A DNA stretch of 64,000 nucleotides from JAVJSU01 sp040219275 (GTDB lineage: Bacteria > Chloroflexota > Anaerolineae > Aggregatilineales > Phototrophicaceae). Positions 43,974 through 53,252 of this stretch are shown one piece after another. The DNA lies in assembly GCA_040219275.1 (NCBI GenBank), contig JAVJSU010000099.1, forward strand, positions 124,001 to 188,000, written 5' to 3'. Position numbers and translations under genes: made by a program. The notes under the pieces are model-generated. The model did no database searches. It saw nothing but the letters and a program-made list of their open reading frames with translations, and was not told the origin of the DNA. Every line of letters begins with the position of its first letter. Positions within the stretch are counted from its first letter, which is position 1.

Positions 43974-44885
43974 TTATGCGTCGTTTTCATCAATTGCCTG
44001 ATGTGTGACCGCGATGATTTCCTCAAGTGATGAACCTTTGGATTTTGCGATGCGCGCGTAGCGTTTTTGAAATTGCATCAGCGCATAATTTGTAAAGTCA
44101 TCTACTTTCATGCCGAACGGCACCGGATCATAACAATCAAACGCTTCAGTGACGATACCAATTGCAGGCATCATCAGCGCATTCATCGTGGTTTCAGCTA
44201 TCTCCCATAATTCAGGATTTTCCGCGACCAGCCGCGAAATCAGATAAATCCCGTAGGCGATATGGCGCGATTCATCCTGTTTGAGCTTATCAATCGCTTC
44301 TGTCGTGCCGGGCATTAGATTGTTTTCGCGTAACATCGTATAGTACGCATGATAACCGGTCTCGGCAAGCACACCTTCAACAATCATATTATAAGTAACC
44401 GATGCAATCACCTGCGCTTCGGGTGAGGAATCAGTGGAGAGGCGATCTAACGCACGGGGCAATGCCTCGTAAAATATTGTATTGTAATTGTCCAGATGAT
44501 AGCGGCTTAAATCCTGTTGGTCACCAACAACCTCGGTTAAGAAGCGATTGAAAAAATCGGTATGTTTCGCCTCTTCCCACAGAAATGTCGTCAGAAACAT
44601 TTCTTCCTCGATACGCCCTTCTTTTGCAATCGTCATGATGAGTGGCAACAAATCCAAAGTGACCGCCTCCTCACCTGCTTGAAATTGCGCCGTTAAACGC
44701 AAGATTACGTCTTGTTCTTCAGCAGTAAGTTTCTGCCAATCGGCTTTGTCCTGCGTAAAATCAATATCGGATGGATTCCAGATGCCAAATTTCTTCGCTT
44801 TTTCAAATAATTTCATTGGCGGCGAGTCGCGGCGAATTCCCCGTGTAGTTGTGGCGAATTGTTCACGCGCTTTAGAAACAGTCAT
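43974..44885 (-). CDS. R2-like ligand-binding oxidase (R2lox)
   Basis: The 303-residue ferritin-like protein is homologous to ribonucleotide reductase R2 but of the Mn/Fe R2lox group. Metal ligands are visible in AGEEAVTLDLLPL, FLWEEAKHTDFF, VLAETGYHAYY and QDESRHIAYGIYL. The valine of EEAV and the tyrosine of ETGY match the residues that form the R2lox Val-Tyr ether crosslink. These oxidases bind a fatty acid; their cellular role is unknown. It lacks the radical-transfer C-terminus of R2. TTGGAG precedes the ATG. Confidence 0.92.
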   Translation of the reverse strand: MTVSKAREQFATTTRGIRRDSPPMKLFEKAKKFGIWNPSDIDFTQDKADWQKLTAEEQDVILRLTAQFQAGEEAVTLDLLPLIMTIAKEGRIEEEMFLTTFLWEEAKHTDFFNRFLTEVVGDQQDLSRYHLDNYNTIFYEALPRALDRLSTDSSPEAQVIASVTYNMIVEGVLAETGYHAYYTMLRENNLMPGTTEAIDKLKQDESRHIAYGIYLISRLVAENPELWEIAETTMNALMMPAIGIVTEAFDCYDPVPFGMKVDDFTNYALMQFQKRYARIAKSKGSSLEEIIAVTHQAIDENDA

Positions 44886-44921
44886 TGTTATAAGTACTCC
44901 AAGTATGTTAATTTCAATCGT

Positions 44922-44949
44922 ATTATATAGTCCAACCGAACAAGATCAA
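44922..44949 (-). promoter_or_regulatory. promoter of the R2lox gene
   Basis: TTGATC (44949-44944) and a perfect TATAAT (44927-44922) with a 16-base spacer, about 37 bases before the start codon. Confidence 0.55.
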
Positions 44950-45010
44950 AAGGATCACATATATATCCGCAATACATCAACTGCCTCTACCATCACAGAC
45001 TGATCTACGT

Positions 45011-45016
45011 TATAAT
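45011..45016 (+). promoter_or_regulatory. -10 box upstream of uvrB
   Basis: A perfect TATAAT, 57 bases before the uvrB ATG. No clear -35 box or LexA-type palindrome is seen. Confidence 0.4.
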
Positions 45017-45073
45017 CTAAACTGAACTAACGTTCTAACCAACCACCCCATTCCCACAGCTAAAGGATGTAAT

Positions 45074-47098
45074 ATGCCCCCATTCAAAGTTGTGTCTCCA
45101 TTTGAGCCAACCGGCGATCAACCCACCGCAATTAAAGGATTGGTCGAAGGGCTTGAAAAAGGACTTACCTATCAGACCTTACTTGGCGCAACGGGTACAG
45201 GCAAGACGTACAGCATCGCTAAAGTCGTTGAGGAAGTTCAAAAGCCGACACTTGTGCTTGCTCACAATAAGACGCTCGCCGCCCAACTCTATGCCGAGTT
45301 TAAAGACTTTTTCCCGAAGAACGCGGTTGAATACTTTGTCAGTTATTATGACTATTATCAACCGGAAGCCTACGTGCCGCGATTCGATCTACACATCGAC
45401 AAGCAAACCCAGATCAACGAACATATTGATCGCTTACGCCTTGCCGCCTCAGCCGCGTTGATGTCTCGACGCGATGTGTTGATTGTCGCCTCGGTTTCCT
45501 GCATTTACGGCATTGGTGATCCTCAAGCGTGGGGAAAATCGATGGTGGAACTTGCCGTCGGAGAAGTCGAGCTACGCCGTGACATTATTCTACGCAAATT
45601 AGTGCAGATTCAATACTCGCGCAATGACATGGATTTGCATCGCGGAACATTCCGTGTGCGTGGGGATACGCTGGAAATCTTCCCTGCGTATGCCGAAACC
45701 GCCTTACGAATTGCGATGTTCGGCGATGAAATCGAACGGATCACAGAGTTTGATTCGTTAACTGGGGAAATTCTCGACGAGCATGAAAGTGTGACGATTT
45801 TCCCCGCCAAACAGTTCGTCGCAGATGAAGATAAGACCAGACAAGCCCTTCATGATATTGAACGTGAGCTTGAGGAACAAATCAAATTTTTCAAAAGTGA
45901 AGGCAAACTTGTAGAAGCCCAGCGAATCGAACAACGTACGCGTTATGACCTCGAAATGATCCGTGAAGTTGGCTACGCATCCGGCATCGAGAATTATTCG
46001 CGTCATCTTGACCAACGTCCGGCAGGTAGTCCGCCCCATACGCTCATTGATTACTTCCCTGATGATTTCTTGATGGTCATTGATGAAAGTCACATGACTC
46101 TGCCACAGGTACGAGGCATGTATAACGGGGATCGTGCACGTAAATTAACACTGGTGGATTACGGTTTCCGTTTACCCAGCGCATTGGATAATCGTCCGCT
46201 CACGTTTGATGAGTTCAACCAGCATGTAAATCAAGTGATCTTCACCACCGCGACACCACGCCCCTATGAGTACGAAGTGAGTAGCGCGGTTGTCCAGCAG
46301 ATTATCCGCCCGACAGGTATCCTTGACCCTGAATGTGAAGTGCGTCCCATTGACGGGCAAATTGATGATCTGTTGCAGGAGGTAGCTTTACGGGTCAAAA
46401 ATAAGCAACGTGCGATCATCACAACGCTCACACAGCGTATGTCTGAAGAACTTGCCGGATACTTAAATGAAAGCGGAATTAAAGCCCATTATCTCCACGC
46501 CGAGATTGATACCATCGAGCGTATCGAGATTCTGCGTGATCTGCGCCTCGGCGTGTACGATGTAGTCGTCGGCATCAACCTGTTGCGCGAAGGTATAGAC
46601 CTGCCAGAGGTCTCATTAGTGGCTATTCTGGACGCGGATAAAGAAGGTTTCTTGCGTTCGGAATCTGCTTTAATCCAGATCATCGGACGTGCCGCACGCC
46701 ACATTGAAGGCAAGGTGATCCTTTACGCCAACAATATGACCGATTCGATGAAACGTGCCCTTGATGAAACTGAACGTAGGCGCAAGATTCAACAGGACTA
46801 CAACGAGGCGCACAACATCGTACCCGCGAGCATCGTCAAAGAAATCCGTGATTTGACGGATCGCGTGAAACAAATGGTTGCAGAAGAGAGTGGTGACGAT
46901 ACAGGTGAAGGTCTTGATCTTGCGGTGTTGCCTGCTTCTGACCTCAGCAAGATGATTAAAGCGCTCGAAAAAGAGATGCAAAAAGCGGCTCAGGCACTTG
47001 AGTTTGAAAAAGCCGCCGCCCTGCGCGATCAAATCTTTGACTTACGTGGCGCATTGGCTGAAAAGCAAGGTGAGGCTGGCGGGTTGCTGGTGAATTAA
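45074..47098 (+). CDS. uvrB: excinuclease ABC subunit B
   Basis: UvrB is the damage-verifying helicase of nucleotide excision repair. The 674-residue protein has Walker A GATGTGKTYSIAKV near residue 38, the beta-hairpin region YYDYYQPEAYVP, DESHMTLPQ, helicase motifs V-VI (GINLLREGIDLPE and IQIIGRAARH) and a C-terminal UVR motif (MQKAAQALEFEKAAALRDQI) that binds UvrC. AAAGGATG precedes the ATG. Confidence 0.98.
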   Translation: MPPFKVVSPFEPTGDQPTAIKGLVEGLEKGLTYQTLLGATGTGKTYSIAKVVEEVQKPTLVLAHNKTLAAQLYAEFKDFFPKNAVEYFVSYYDYYQPEAYVPRFDLHIDKQTQINEHIDRLRLAASAALMSRRDVLIVASVSCIYGIGDPQAWGKSMVELAVGEVELRRDIILRKLVQIQYSRNDMDLHRGTFRVRGDTLEIFPAYAETALRIAMFGDEIERITEFDSLTGEILDEHESVTIFPAKQFVADEDKTRQALHDIERELEEQIKFFKSEGKLVEAQRIEQRTRYDLEMIREVGYASGIENYSRHLDQRPAGSPPHTLIDYFPDDFLMVIDESHMTLPQVRGMYNGDRARKLTLVDYGFRLPSALDNRPLTFDEFNQHVNQVIFTTATPRPYEYEVSSAVVQQIIRPTGILDPECEVRPIDGQIDDLLQEVALRVKNKQRAIITTLTQRMSEELAGYLNESGIKAHYLHAEIDTIERIEILRDLRLGVYDVVVGINLLREGIDLPEVSLVAILDADKEGFLRSESALIQIIGRAARHIEGKVILYANNMTDSMKRALDETERRRKIQQDYNEAHNIVPASIVKEIRDLTDRVKQMVAEESGDDTGEGLDLAVLPASDLSKMIKALEKEMQKAAQALEFEKAAALRDQIFDLRGALAEKQGEAGGLLVN

Positions 47099-47165
47099 TC
47101 GTAGAAGGTTTCAGAGGGATAGACGCGCCTAATGGGGTACGCCTATCCTTCAAGTTATGAAGCTA

Positions 47166-48269
47166 TTAAATCGTAAAAGCACCGTTGTGATAGAGCAATT
47201 CCCCATCAACATGGATTTCACTATCTTCGCGCATATCACAAATCATGTCCCAATGAACTGCGCTCCGATTTTTACTGCCTGTTTCAGGATAACCCATGCC
47301 GATTGCCATATGGATGGTTCCGCCGATTTTTTCATCGAACAAAATATTGCCCGTGAAGCGATTGATCCCAAAATTTGTGCCGATAGCAAACTCACCCAAA
47401 TAGCGTGCGCCTGCGTCGGTATTCAATTGCGCATGGAGTAATTCTTCATTTTCTGCCGCACTCGCATCAACAACTTTTCCGTCCTCAAAACGAAGCTCAA
47501 TTCCGGAAACCGCCCGCCCGCCCACAATCGATGGATAACTAAATTTGACCCACCCATTGACCGAATCCTCAACCGGACCTGTGAAGATTTCACCGCTTGG
47601 CATGTTCTTATGTCCGTCACTATTGATGAATGTGCGACCCTCAATCGATAGCTCAAGGTCAATATTCGGACCTTTTAACGTGACATGACGCTTGCCCTTC
47701 AGCCAATCCACTTTACCCTGTTGCATTGCGCTGATCTTATTCCATTCAGCAACGGGATCATCTTTGTCGCAGAAGGTCGCTCCATAAACAAAGTCCTGAT
47801 ACTCCTCGATGCTCATGTTGGCTTCCTGAGCACTCGCCTCGCTCGGATACCATGTGCCGACCCACCGAAAATCCCCTTTCGCCGCACGATCAAGCCGCGT
47901 CGAGAGTAAGCTACTTTGTGCGGCACGTATTTGTTGCACCCGTGATCCCGGAATACCTGTCATGGCACGCGTATTATTTGACGAACTCACACGAATATAA
48001 ACATCAGCTTGCTCATAATACAGTTTCTCGGATGGATTCATCCAATTTACTTGATCGTCATTTGCCTGCCAAAGAAAAACACGCTGAAGCGTTTCGTCAC
48101 TCAACATCAGATGAGGGTATCCCCCTGCTTCCAAAACTGCTTTGTAAACTTCTCGCAATGCTGGCAACGCCAGAACATCCCCTAATATCCCAACCCAATC
48201 CCCCGGTTTTACTTCCGTAGAATATTCCACCAACAAACGTGCTAAACGCGCCATCCGTACTTCAGACAT
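47166..48269 (-). CDS. M29-family aminopeptidase
   Basis: This 367-residue metallopeptidase belongs to the thermophilic aminopeptidase T/AmpS family with a two-metal active site. Visible are the N-terminal dimer region, GEIFTGPVEDSVNGWVKF with the first metal glutamate, EFAIGTNFGINRFTGNILFDE with the second glutamate, and the metal histidines near HMAIGMGYPETGSKN and HWDMICDM. It removes N-terminal residues from peptides. The ATG at 48269 has GGAGGATG upstream; longer in-frame starts are not supported. Confidence 0.93.
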   Translation of the reverse strand: MSEVRMARLARLLVEYSTEVKPGDWVGILGDVLALPALREVYKAVLEAGGYPHLMLSDETLQRVFLWQANDDQVNWMNPSEKLYYEQADVYIRVSSSNNTRAMTGIPGSRVQQIRAAQSSLLSTRLDRAAKGDFRWVGTWYPSEASAQEANMSIEEYQDFVYGATFCDKDDPVAEWNKISAMQQGKVDWLKGKRHVTLKGPNIDLELSIEGRTFINSDGHKNMPSGEIFTGPVEDSVNGWVKFSYPSIVGGRAVSGIELRFEDGKVVDASAAENEELLHAQLNTDAGARYLGEFAIGTNFGINRFTGNILFDEKIGGTIHMAIGMGYPETGSKNRSAVHWDMICDMREDSEIHVDGELLYHNGAFTI

Positions 48270-48305
48270 ACCATCCTCCTCCGAGAACTTCACAAAGCGA
48301 CCAAC

Positions 48306-48337
48306 AACAAAAAAGGACGAGCCACAAGAACTCATCC
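48306..48337 (-). terminator. terminator after tpx
   Basis: GGATGAG-TTCTTGTGG-CTCGTCC hairpin followed by TTTTTTG on the minus strand, between tpx and the aminopeptidase gene. Confidence 0.85.
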
Positions 48338-48385
48338 CTTAAAAGTAACAACAGCTATCTACAGGATATCAACGCAAATGTTAAT

Positions 48386-48880
48386 TTAGACAAGGTTTTG
48401 GACTTTACTGAGTGCCTGAATAAAATTAACTTCATTGCCTATAACAGGCACATATTCTGCAAATTGGATTTTATTATCCTTGTCAAGCACAAATACCGCA
48501 CGCTGACACACCCGCCAATCCGTATCGTGCACCCCATAATCATCCGCAAATTTCATATCGCGATACGTCGAGAGTGTTTCGGTATTCTCGATACCTTCAT
48601 TTCCACAATATCGTTTGAGCGCGAAAGGCAAATCAGCACTGACAGTGATTACCGCGACATTCTCACCGAATTTAGCGGCTTCTTCGTTGAAGCGCCGCGT
48701 CTGTGCCGCACATACGCCTGTATCAATCGATGGAATCACGCTGATAACCTTGACTTTACCGTCATAATCAGACAGTTTACGCATTGATAGGTCATTTGCA
48801 GTCAACGTAAAATCAGGGGCAACTGTACCAACGTCAAGCATTTCGTTTTGAACATGATGTTCATTGGGACCAACCATCAT
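48386..48880 (-). CDS. tpx: thiol peroxidase
   Basis: Tpx is an atypical two-cysteine peroxiredoxin that reduces lipid and hydrogen peroxides with thioredoxin. The 164-residue protein has the peroxidatic cysteine in PSIDTGVCAAQTRRF near residue 57 and the resolving cysteine in KRYCGNEG near residue 91. The ATG at 48880 fits the family length, but the nearest good ribosome-binding site (AAGGAG) is about 25 bases upstream, so initiation is unusual. It ends at a strong terminator. Confidence 0.95.
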   Translation of the reverse strand: MMVGPNEHHVQNEMLDVGTVAPDFTLTANDLSMRKLSDYDGKVKVISVIPSIDTGVCAAQTRRFNEEAAKFGENVAVITVSADLPFALKRYCGNEGIENTETLSTYRDMKFADDYGVHDTDWRVCQRAVFVLDKDNKIQFAEYVPVIGNEVNFIQALSKVQNLV

Positions 48881-48931
48881 TCCGGGACGATTTGCCGTAT
48901 TTTCACTCCTTGATAATCAGATTTGTCTAAA

Positions 48932-50536
48932 CTATACACCACCGAAACGCCACTTTCCATCAACCATCGTACCAATGACCTCTACATCAAGGATTTCATC
49001 CGTTGAGATGCTGAAAAGATCACGATCTAACAACACCAGATCAGCAAGAAAGCCGGGCGCGAGTTGCCCTAAACGGTCTTCCATTCCTGCCGCGTACGCC
49101 GCACCGGTTGTAAATCCACGCACGGCTTCTTCCACACTTAATCGTGCATCAGGATACCAGCCCTCTTTTGCAGGTGTGCCATCAGGACGACGACGCGTTA
49201 CTGCCGCGAAGATGCCATTCAACGGCGCAAACGGATCAACCGGAGAATCTGAGCCAAAAGCGACATGCACACCCTGATCCAATTGAATTCGAGGATTGTA
49301 AGCGTAAAGACTACGTTCACCCCAATGTTTATCAGACATATCATAATCAGAGGTAGCATGAATGGGTTGCATTGAGGCGATAATGTCTAATTCAGAAAAA
49401 CGCGACACATCATCGGGATGCAAGACCTGCACATGCTCGATGCGATGACGACGTGTGGATGGTAACTCACCACGGGCGGCTTCTTCTTTACGAACAGCTT
49501 CGTATACATCCAACACTTCACGATTTGCGAGATCCCCAATCGCGTGAATCGTTGATGGTAAGCCCGCCGCACTCGCCTTGCTGACCAACTCATACATTTC
49601 TTCTTTATCGGTCACGCGCACACCATAATTATTGGGTTCATTCTCATAGGTATCAACCATCAGTGCGGTGCGAGGACCCAATGCTCCATCAGAGAAAATC
49701 TTTAACCCGCCAATGCGAATCCAATCATCGCCAAAGCCACGACGCAAACCTAGCGCATGAGCGTGTTCGATCCATTCCTTATTGATATTCTTCACCACGC
49801 GAAGCGACAGTTCGTTACGTTCACGGAGCACTTGTAAGGCGCGGAGACAACTCGGACCATCAAAATCATGAAAACCGGTTAATCCTGAAGCCAACGCCAA
49901 CTTTTGCGCGGACTGCATGTTCTCCACCGTCTGTTCCAATGAAATTTCAGGGATATGCCGCCTGACCAATCCCATCGCTGTTTCAAACAGGATACCCGTA
50001 AGCCCGCCCTGTTCATCGCGCCCAATCGTTCCGCCATCAGGATCAGAAGTGGCGGCAGTCAAACCGGCGATCTGCACTGCTAAGGAATTTACCCAGATTG
50101 CATGACCACTTTTGGCAAGTAAGACAACCGGATGATTTGGCGCAACGCTATCCAGATCCGCCGCAGTCGGAAAACGGCTATCCTGCCAGAAAGCCTGTGA
50201 CCACCCCTGCCCTGTTACCCACTGTCCAGCAGGTAACTGAGAAGCACGTTCTGCAACACGCTCCAGTGCAATTTCTTTCGACGGTACTTCAAAGACATCT
50301 ACTTCGTTTAAGGCGCGCGCAGTCCATTCCCAATGCAAATGAGCATCCGTCAAACCGGGGATAACATGATGCCCTTGCAAATCTTCCTTGATCGTTCCCG
50401 CTGTTGCATAGGACAGTACCTCGTCGTCGTCGCCTGCCACAACAATACGCCCATGCGTAATGCCAAGGGCAGTCACACGTTTCTGTGGAGGATTCAATGT
50501 GGTAATATGCCCATTGTACAAAATACGTTCAATCAT
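48932..50536 (-). CDS. YtcJ-like amidohydrolase
   Basis: The 534-residue metal-dependent hydrolase has the HxH metal pair in DAHLHWEW near residue 64, later ligands in HAIGDLANRE and HRIEHVQVLHPDD, and the C-terminal aspartate in AFGSDSPVDP. These are features of the YtcJ/Nfd-like amidohydrolases whose natural substrates are mostly unknown. It overlaps the PfkB gene by four bases (ATGA), so it belongs to the jag operon. Confidence 0.93.
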   Translation of the reverse strand: MIERILYNGHITTLNPPQKRVTALGITHGRIVVAGDDDEVLSYATAGTIKEDLQGHHVIPGLTDAHLHWEWTARALNEVDVFEVPSKEIALERVAERASQLPAGQWVTGQGWSQAFWQDSRFPTAADLDSVAPNHPVVLLAKSGHAIWVNSLAVQIAGLTAATSDPDGGTIGRDEQGGLTGILFETAMGLVRRHIPEISLEQTVENMQSAQKLALASGLTGFHDFDGPSCLRALQVLRERNELSLRVVKNINKEWIEHAHALGLRRGFGDDWIRIGGLKIFSDGALGPRTALMVDTYENEPNNYGVRVTDKEEMYELVSKASAAGLPSTIHAIGDLANREVLDVYEAVRKEEAARGELPSTRRHRIEHVQVLHPDDVSRFSELDIIASMQPIHATSDYDMSDKHWGERSLYAYNPRIQLDQGVHVAFGSDSPVDPFAPLNGIFAAVTRRRPDGTPAKEGWYPDARLSVEEAVRGFTTGAAYAAGMEDRLGQLAPGFLADLVLLDRDLFSISTDEILDVEVIGTMVDGKWRFGGV

Positions 50537-51396
50537 GATTTATTCAATACCTGTGCAATCGTCGATTTTACTTCGGCAGATGTAGGCACCCCCAATAATC
50601 CATCACGGGTGACACAAATTGCGGCGAGTTCTGCGGCAACGTCAATTGCCTTAGGTAGATTACCATCAAGCTGATGATATGCCGCAAGTAGTGAAGCCGC
50701 GAATACATCGCCCGCCCCCGTAGGTTGAACTACTTCAACATGGGGCGAAGCATAATTCACTGGCAAAGCGCCCCTACGATAAATCGTGCCACCTTTTTCT
50801 GCACGGGTCACAATTAAGCAGGGAGCAATTGATGCAATGTCTTGTTCAAGTTGAGGATCAGCAAGAATGTCTTCTTCGCTAAACACAATAAAATCGAGTT
50901 CTGCGATCACTTCAGGGACAAACCAACGCTTAAATCTGACGAGTCCATCATTGCCCCACTCGCGGAGTAATCCCTGCAAGGTGAGTAGAGTTATTGAACC
51001 TGGAAACAGGCGCACTAACGCAGGATCAACTTCATTCACCAACGGACCAAAATGCACAAGTGAAGCAGAACGCCATTGTTCAGGGATCTGCGATTCAATG
51101 AGATCACTCGCCCTTCCCCGCACATATTGTTTCCGCCCATCGTCGGTATAGATGTTCTCAAAGGTAGTGGTCTGTTCAGCAGGTACACGGTGAATTTGGA
51201 TCGTTTCGGAAAACGCGGAGAAGAGGGGATCATCTGCCATCATACTGCTAACAATCCCAACTTGAAGACCAAACGATTGTATTGTTTTTGCGGCGTAGGA
51301 TACCGTACCGCCAAGTTGCCGACCTCGAGGCGTGAGGTCGGCAGTAAAATGTCCGATCAACAAATAATCAATATCATCTACGGGAGGCGCGCTCAT
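50533..51396 (-). CDS. PfkB-family carbohydrate/nucleoside kinase
   Basis: The 287-residue sugar kinase has the substrate-side glycine motif RQLGGTVSYAAKT near residue 24 and the PfkB signature VQPTGAGDVFAASLLAAY with the catalytic aspartate near residue 230. The substrate cannot be told from sequence. It overlaps jag and the amidohydrolase by four bases each, so these three are made together. Confidence 0.93.
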   Translation of the reverse strand: MSAPPVDDIDYLLIGHFTADLTPRGRQLGGTVSYAAKTIQSFGLQVGIVSSMMADDPLFSAFSETIQIHRVPAEQTTTFENIYTDDGRKQYVRGRASDLIESQIPEQWRSASLVHFGPLVNEVDPALVRLFPGSITLLTLQGLLREWGNDGLVRFKRWFVPEVIAELDFIVFSEEDILADPQLEQDIASIAPCLIVTRAEKGGTIYRRGALPVNYASPHVEVVQPTGAGDVFAASLLAAYHQLDGNLPKAIDVAAELAAICVTRDGLLGVPTSAEVKSTIAQVLNKS

Positions 51397-52205
51397 TTCG
51401 GAACGATGGTCACTTTTCGTGACGATCCTTCGCCTACACTTTTCGTAATTACGTCGTTGCGCCCGCGTAACTCAAGATGAATAATCCGGCGTTCATTTGG
51501 TGGCATAGGCTCAAGTGTGACGGTGCGCCCCTGTTTGATCGCCTGATTCGCCATCCGTGTAGCCAGCTGGCGTAAACGCTCAGAACGTTTGGATTTATAG
51601 CCTGCAACATCGACAATAATATTGGCTCGACGTTGTAAACGACGGCTAGAAATCAACCGCGTGATATATTGTAAAGACGACAAAGTATCACCACGCCGTC
51701 CGATGAGACCACTCAAATCATTCCCTTGCACATCAAGTAACCAGGGTGCTTCTTCACCGGGGCGACTTGGACCAGAACGCTTAATCACCACGCGGACTTC
51801 AAGACCCATCTTCTCAAGCAGTTCGCCGAGTACTTCACGCCCGATGCGTCCATCATCACCAATTTCATCTTCAGACACTTCCTCAGCCGCAGAGATTGAA
51901 GAATCGTCATCATCTTCGTCGTCATCACCATCATCAATGTTATTGGCTTGGGCGGGTGCAGGTTTCTTAGCTTCGGGTTTGGGTGATACAGGTTCTGCTT
52001 TTGCCGGAGGTGGTGGTGCGGCGGGGCGCAGTAATCTCAACCGAACTTTTGCCGGTTTTGCGCCAATACCAAACACCCCCCGTGTTGGCTCTTCTAATAC
52101 TTCTACAATAACGTCGCCCGGACCAACGCCAAGCTGAGACAAGCCTGCGGCAATTGCCTCTTCAACGTTATCTCCAGTAACTTCAATCGATTGCATTGGT
52201 TCCAT
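51393..52205 (-). CDS. jag: RNA-binding protein Jag/KhpB (EloR)
   Basis: KhpB/EloR binds RNA and is linked to cell elongation and division in Gram-positives. The 270-residue protein has a Jag_N domain (VGPGDVIVEVLEEPTRGVFG, residues 22-60), an acidic Asp/Glu-rich linker near residues 90-115, a KH domain (GNDLSGLIGRRGDTLSSLQY) and a C-terminal R3H domain (MPPNERRIIHLEL). It follows yidC by 86 bases, the classic arrangement. Confidence 0.95.
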   Translation of the reverse strand: MEPMQSIEVTGDNVEEAIAAGLSQLGVGPGDVIVEVLEEPTRGVFGIGAKPAKVRLRLLRPAAPPPPAKAEPVSPKPEAKKPAPAQANNIDDGDDDEDDDDSSISAAEEVSEDEIGDDGRIGREVLGELLEKMGLEVRVVIKRSGPSRPGEEAPWLLDVQGNDLSGLIGRRGDTLSSLQYITRLISSRRLQRRANIIVDVAGYKSKRSERLRQLATRMANQAIKQGRTVTLEPMPPNERRIIHLELRGRNDVITKSVGEGSSRKVTIVPK

Positions 52206-52291
52206 AAAATCTACCTTAAAAAGCTACAAGCTCGACCAACATACGATGAAAATTCATGTATTCAGTCCAGCTTTTGTAGGATATTTCATCT

Positions 52292-53230
52292 TTATTTTGC
52301 ATTTCCAGAAGAACGCGATCTCGCCTTCGGCTTTGCCTTACGCTTCACCGGCTGGTCATCGTTCTTTTCCTGTTTTGAGGGCGACGGCTTAGTAGACGAT
52401 GGAATCTCTTTCACCTGATTGCCCTTTGCCTCAACTTTGGTCGCCTGCCCGGTGACAATAGTGGGTGTCGCTCCGGTTTCTTGCGGCTCACGCCCGAATA
52501 ACCGTCCCCATTCAGCGCGTCCCATCAGCGAATACTGAAGGATACCCACAAGATTAGAAACGACAAAATAAATGGATAACCCTACTGAAAACGACAAAGA
52601 GAAAAAGCCGAACATTAACGGCATAATCGTTGTCATTGAACGGGTCATTGCCGCCGCTTGATTGGGCTTGCCATCTTCTACAGGGGCTGGTGCAGGCATC
52701 GTCAATTTAGACTGCAACCAGGTGGTTATCATCACAAATACTGGCAGTGCCAGAGCATAAGTTGGATTTGTAGTCGGTGGCAGTGTCAAATCCATATTGA
52801 GCCAGATGTTATTCAAGGGTACAAGATTATCCAATCCTGGTACCAACAAACGACCAGAAAGGTCAATCAACTGGAATGGTGTTGCCGCCAGAGCAAGAAT
52901 AATCGCCTGATACAGCGCAAGCAAAATGGGCAATTGAACAATCAATGGTAAACATCCACCTAACGGATTAATACCATGCTCACGGTAAAGCGCCATCTGC
53001 TCTTGCGAGAGCTTCTCGCGGTCATTCTTATATTTTTCTTGAATTTGTTTCAGCTTCGGCTGAATTTCTTGCATGGCTTTTGTAGATCGTTGTTGTTGAA
53101 TCATCAAAGGCGATGTCAACAAGCGGATAGCAACAGTCAGAACGGCAATTGCCAATACTGTGTTATTACCCAATACCTGATACAACACTGCCAATAATGT
53201 AATAAACGGATTGACGATTAGATCAAACAT
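52292..53230 (-). CDS. yidC: membrane protein insertase YidC
   Basis: YidC/Oxa1 inserts and folds membrane proteins. The 312-residue protein is the short monoderm type: an N-terminal transmembrane helix, the cytoplasmic helical hairpin QRSTKAMQEIQPKLKQIQEK with the conserved amphipathic face, the GCLPLIVQLPILLALYQAI helix and further helices. The conserved arginine is in the hairpin-proximal helix region LTSPLMIQQQR. The C-terminal tail is lysine-rich (QPVKRKAKPKARSRSS), typical for binding ribosomes. Confidence 0.95.
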   Translation of the reverse strand: MFDLIVNPFITLLAVLYQVLGNNTVLAIAVLTVAIRLLTSPLMIQQQRSTKAMQEIQPKLKQIQEKYKNDREKLSQEQMALYREHGINPLGGCLPLIVQLPILLALYQAIILALAATPFQLIDLSGRLLVPGLDNLVPLNNIWLNMDLTLPPTTNPTYALALPVFVMITTWLQSKLTMPAPAPVEDGKPNQAAAMTRSMTTIMPLMFGFFSLSFSVGLSIYFVVSNLVGILQYSLMGRAEWGRLFGREPQETGATPTIVTGQATKVEAKGNQVKEIPSSTKPSPSKQEKNDDQPVKRKAKPKARSRSSGNAK

Positions 53231-53252
53231 TCAGTCATTGCTCCCTACGGTA

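Noticed and set aside
48239..48787. Plus-strand 182-residue open frame over tpx
   Set aside because: It is antisense to tpx and the tpx terminator; no ribosome-binding site.
51622..52137. Plus-strand open frame with poly-serine inside jag
   Set aside because: It is the complement of the acidic linker of Jag.
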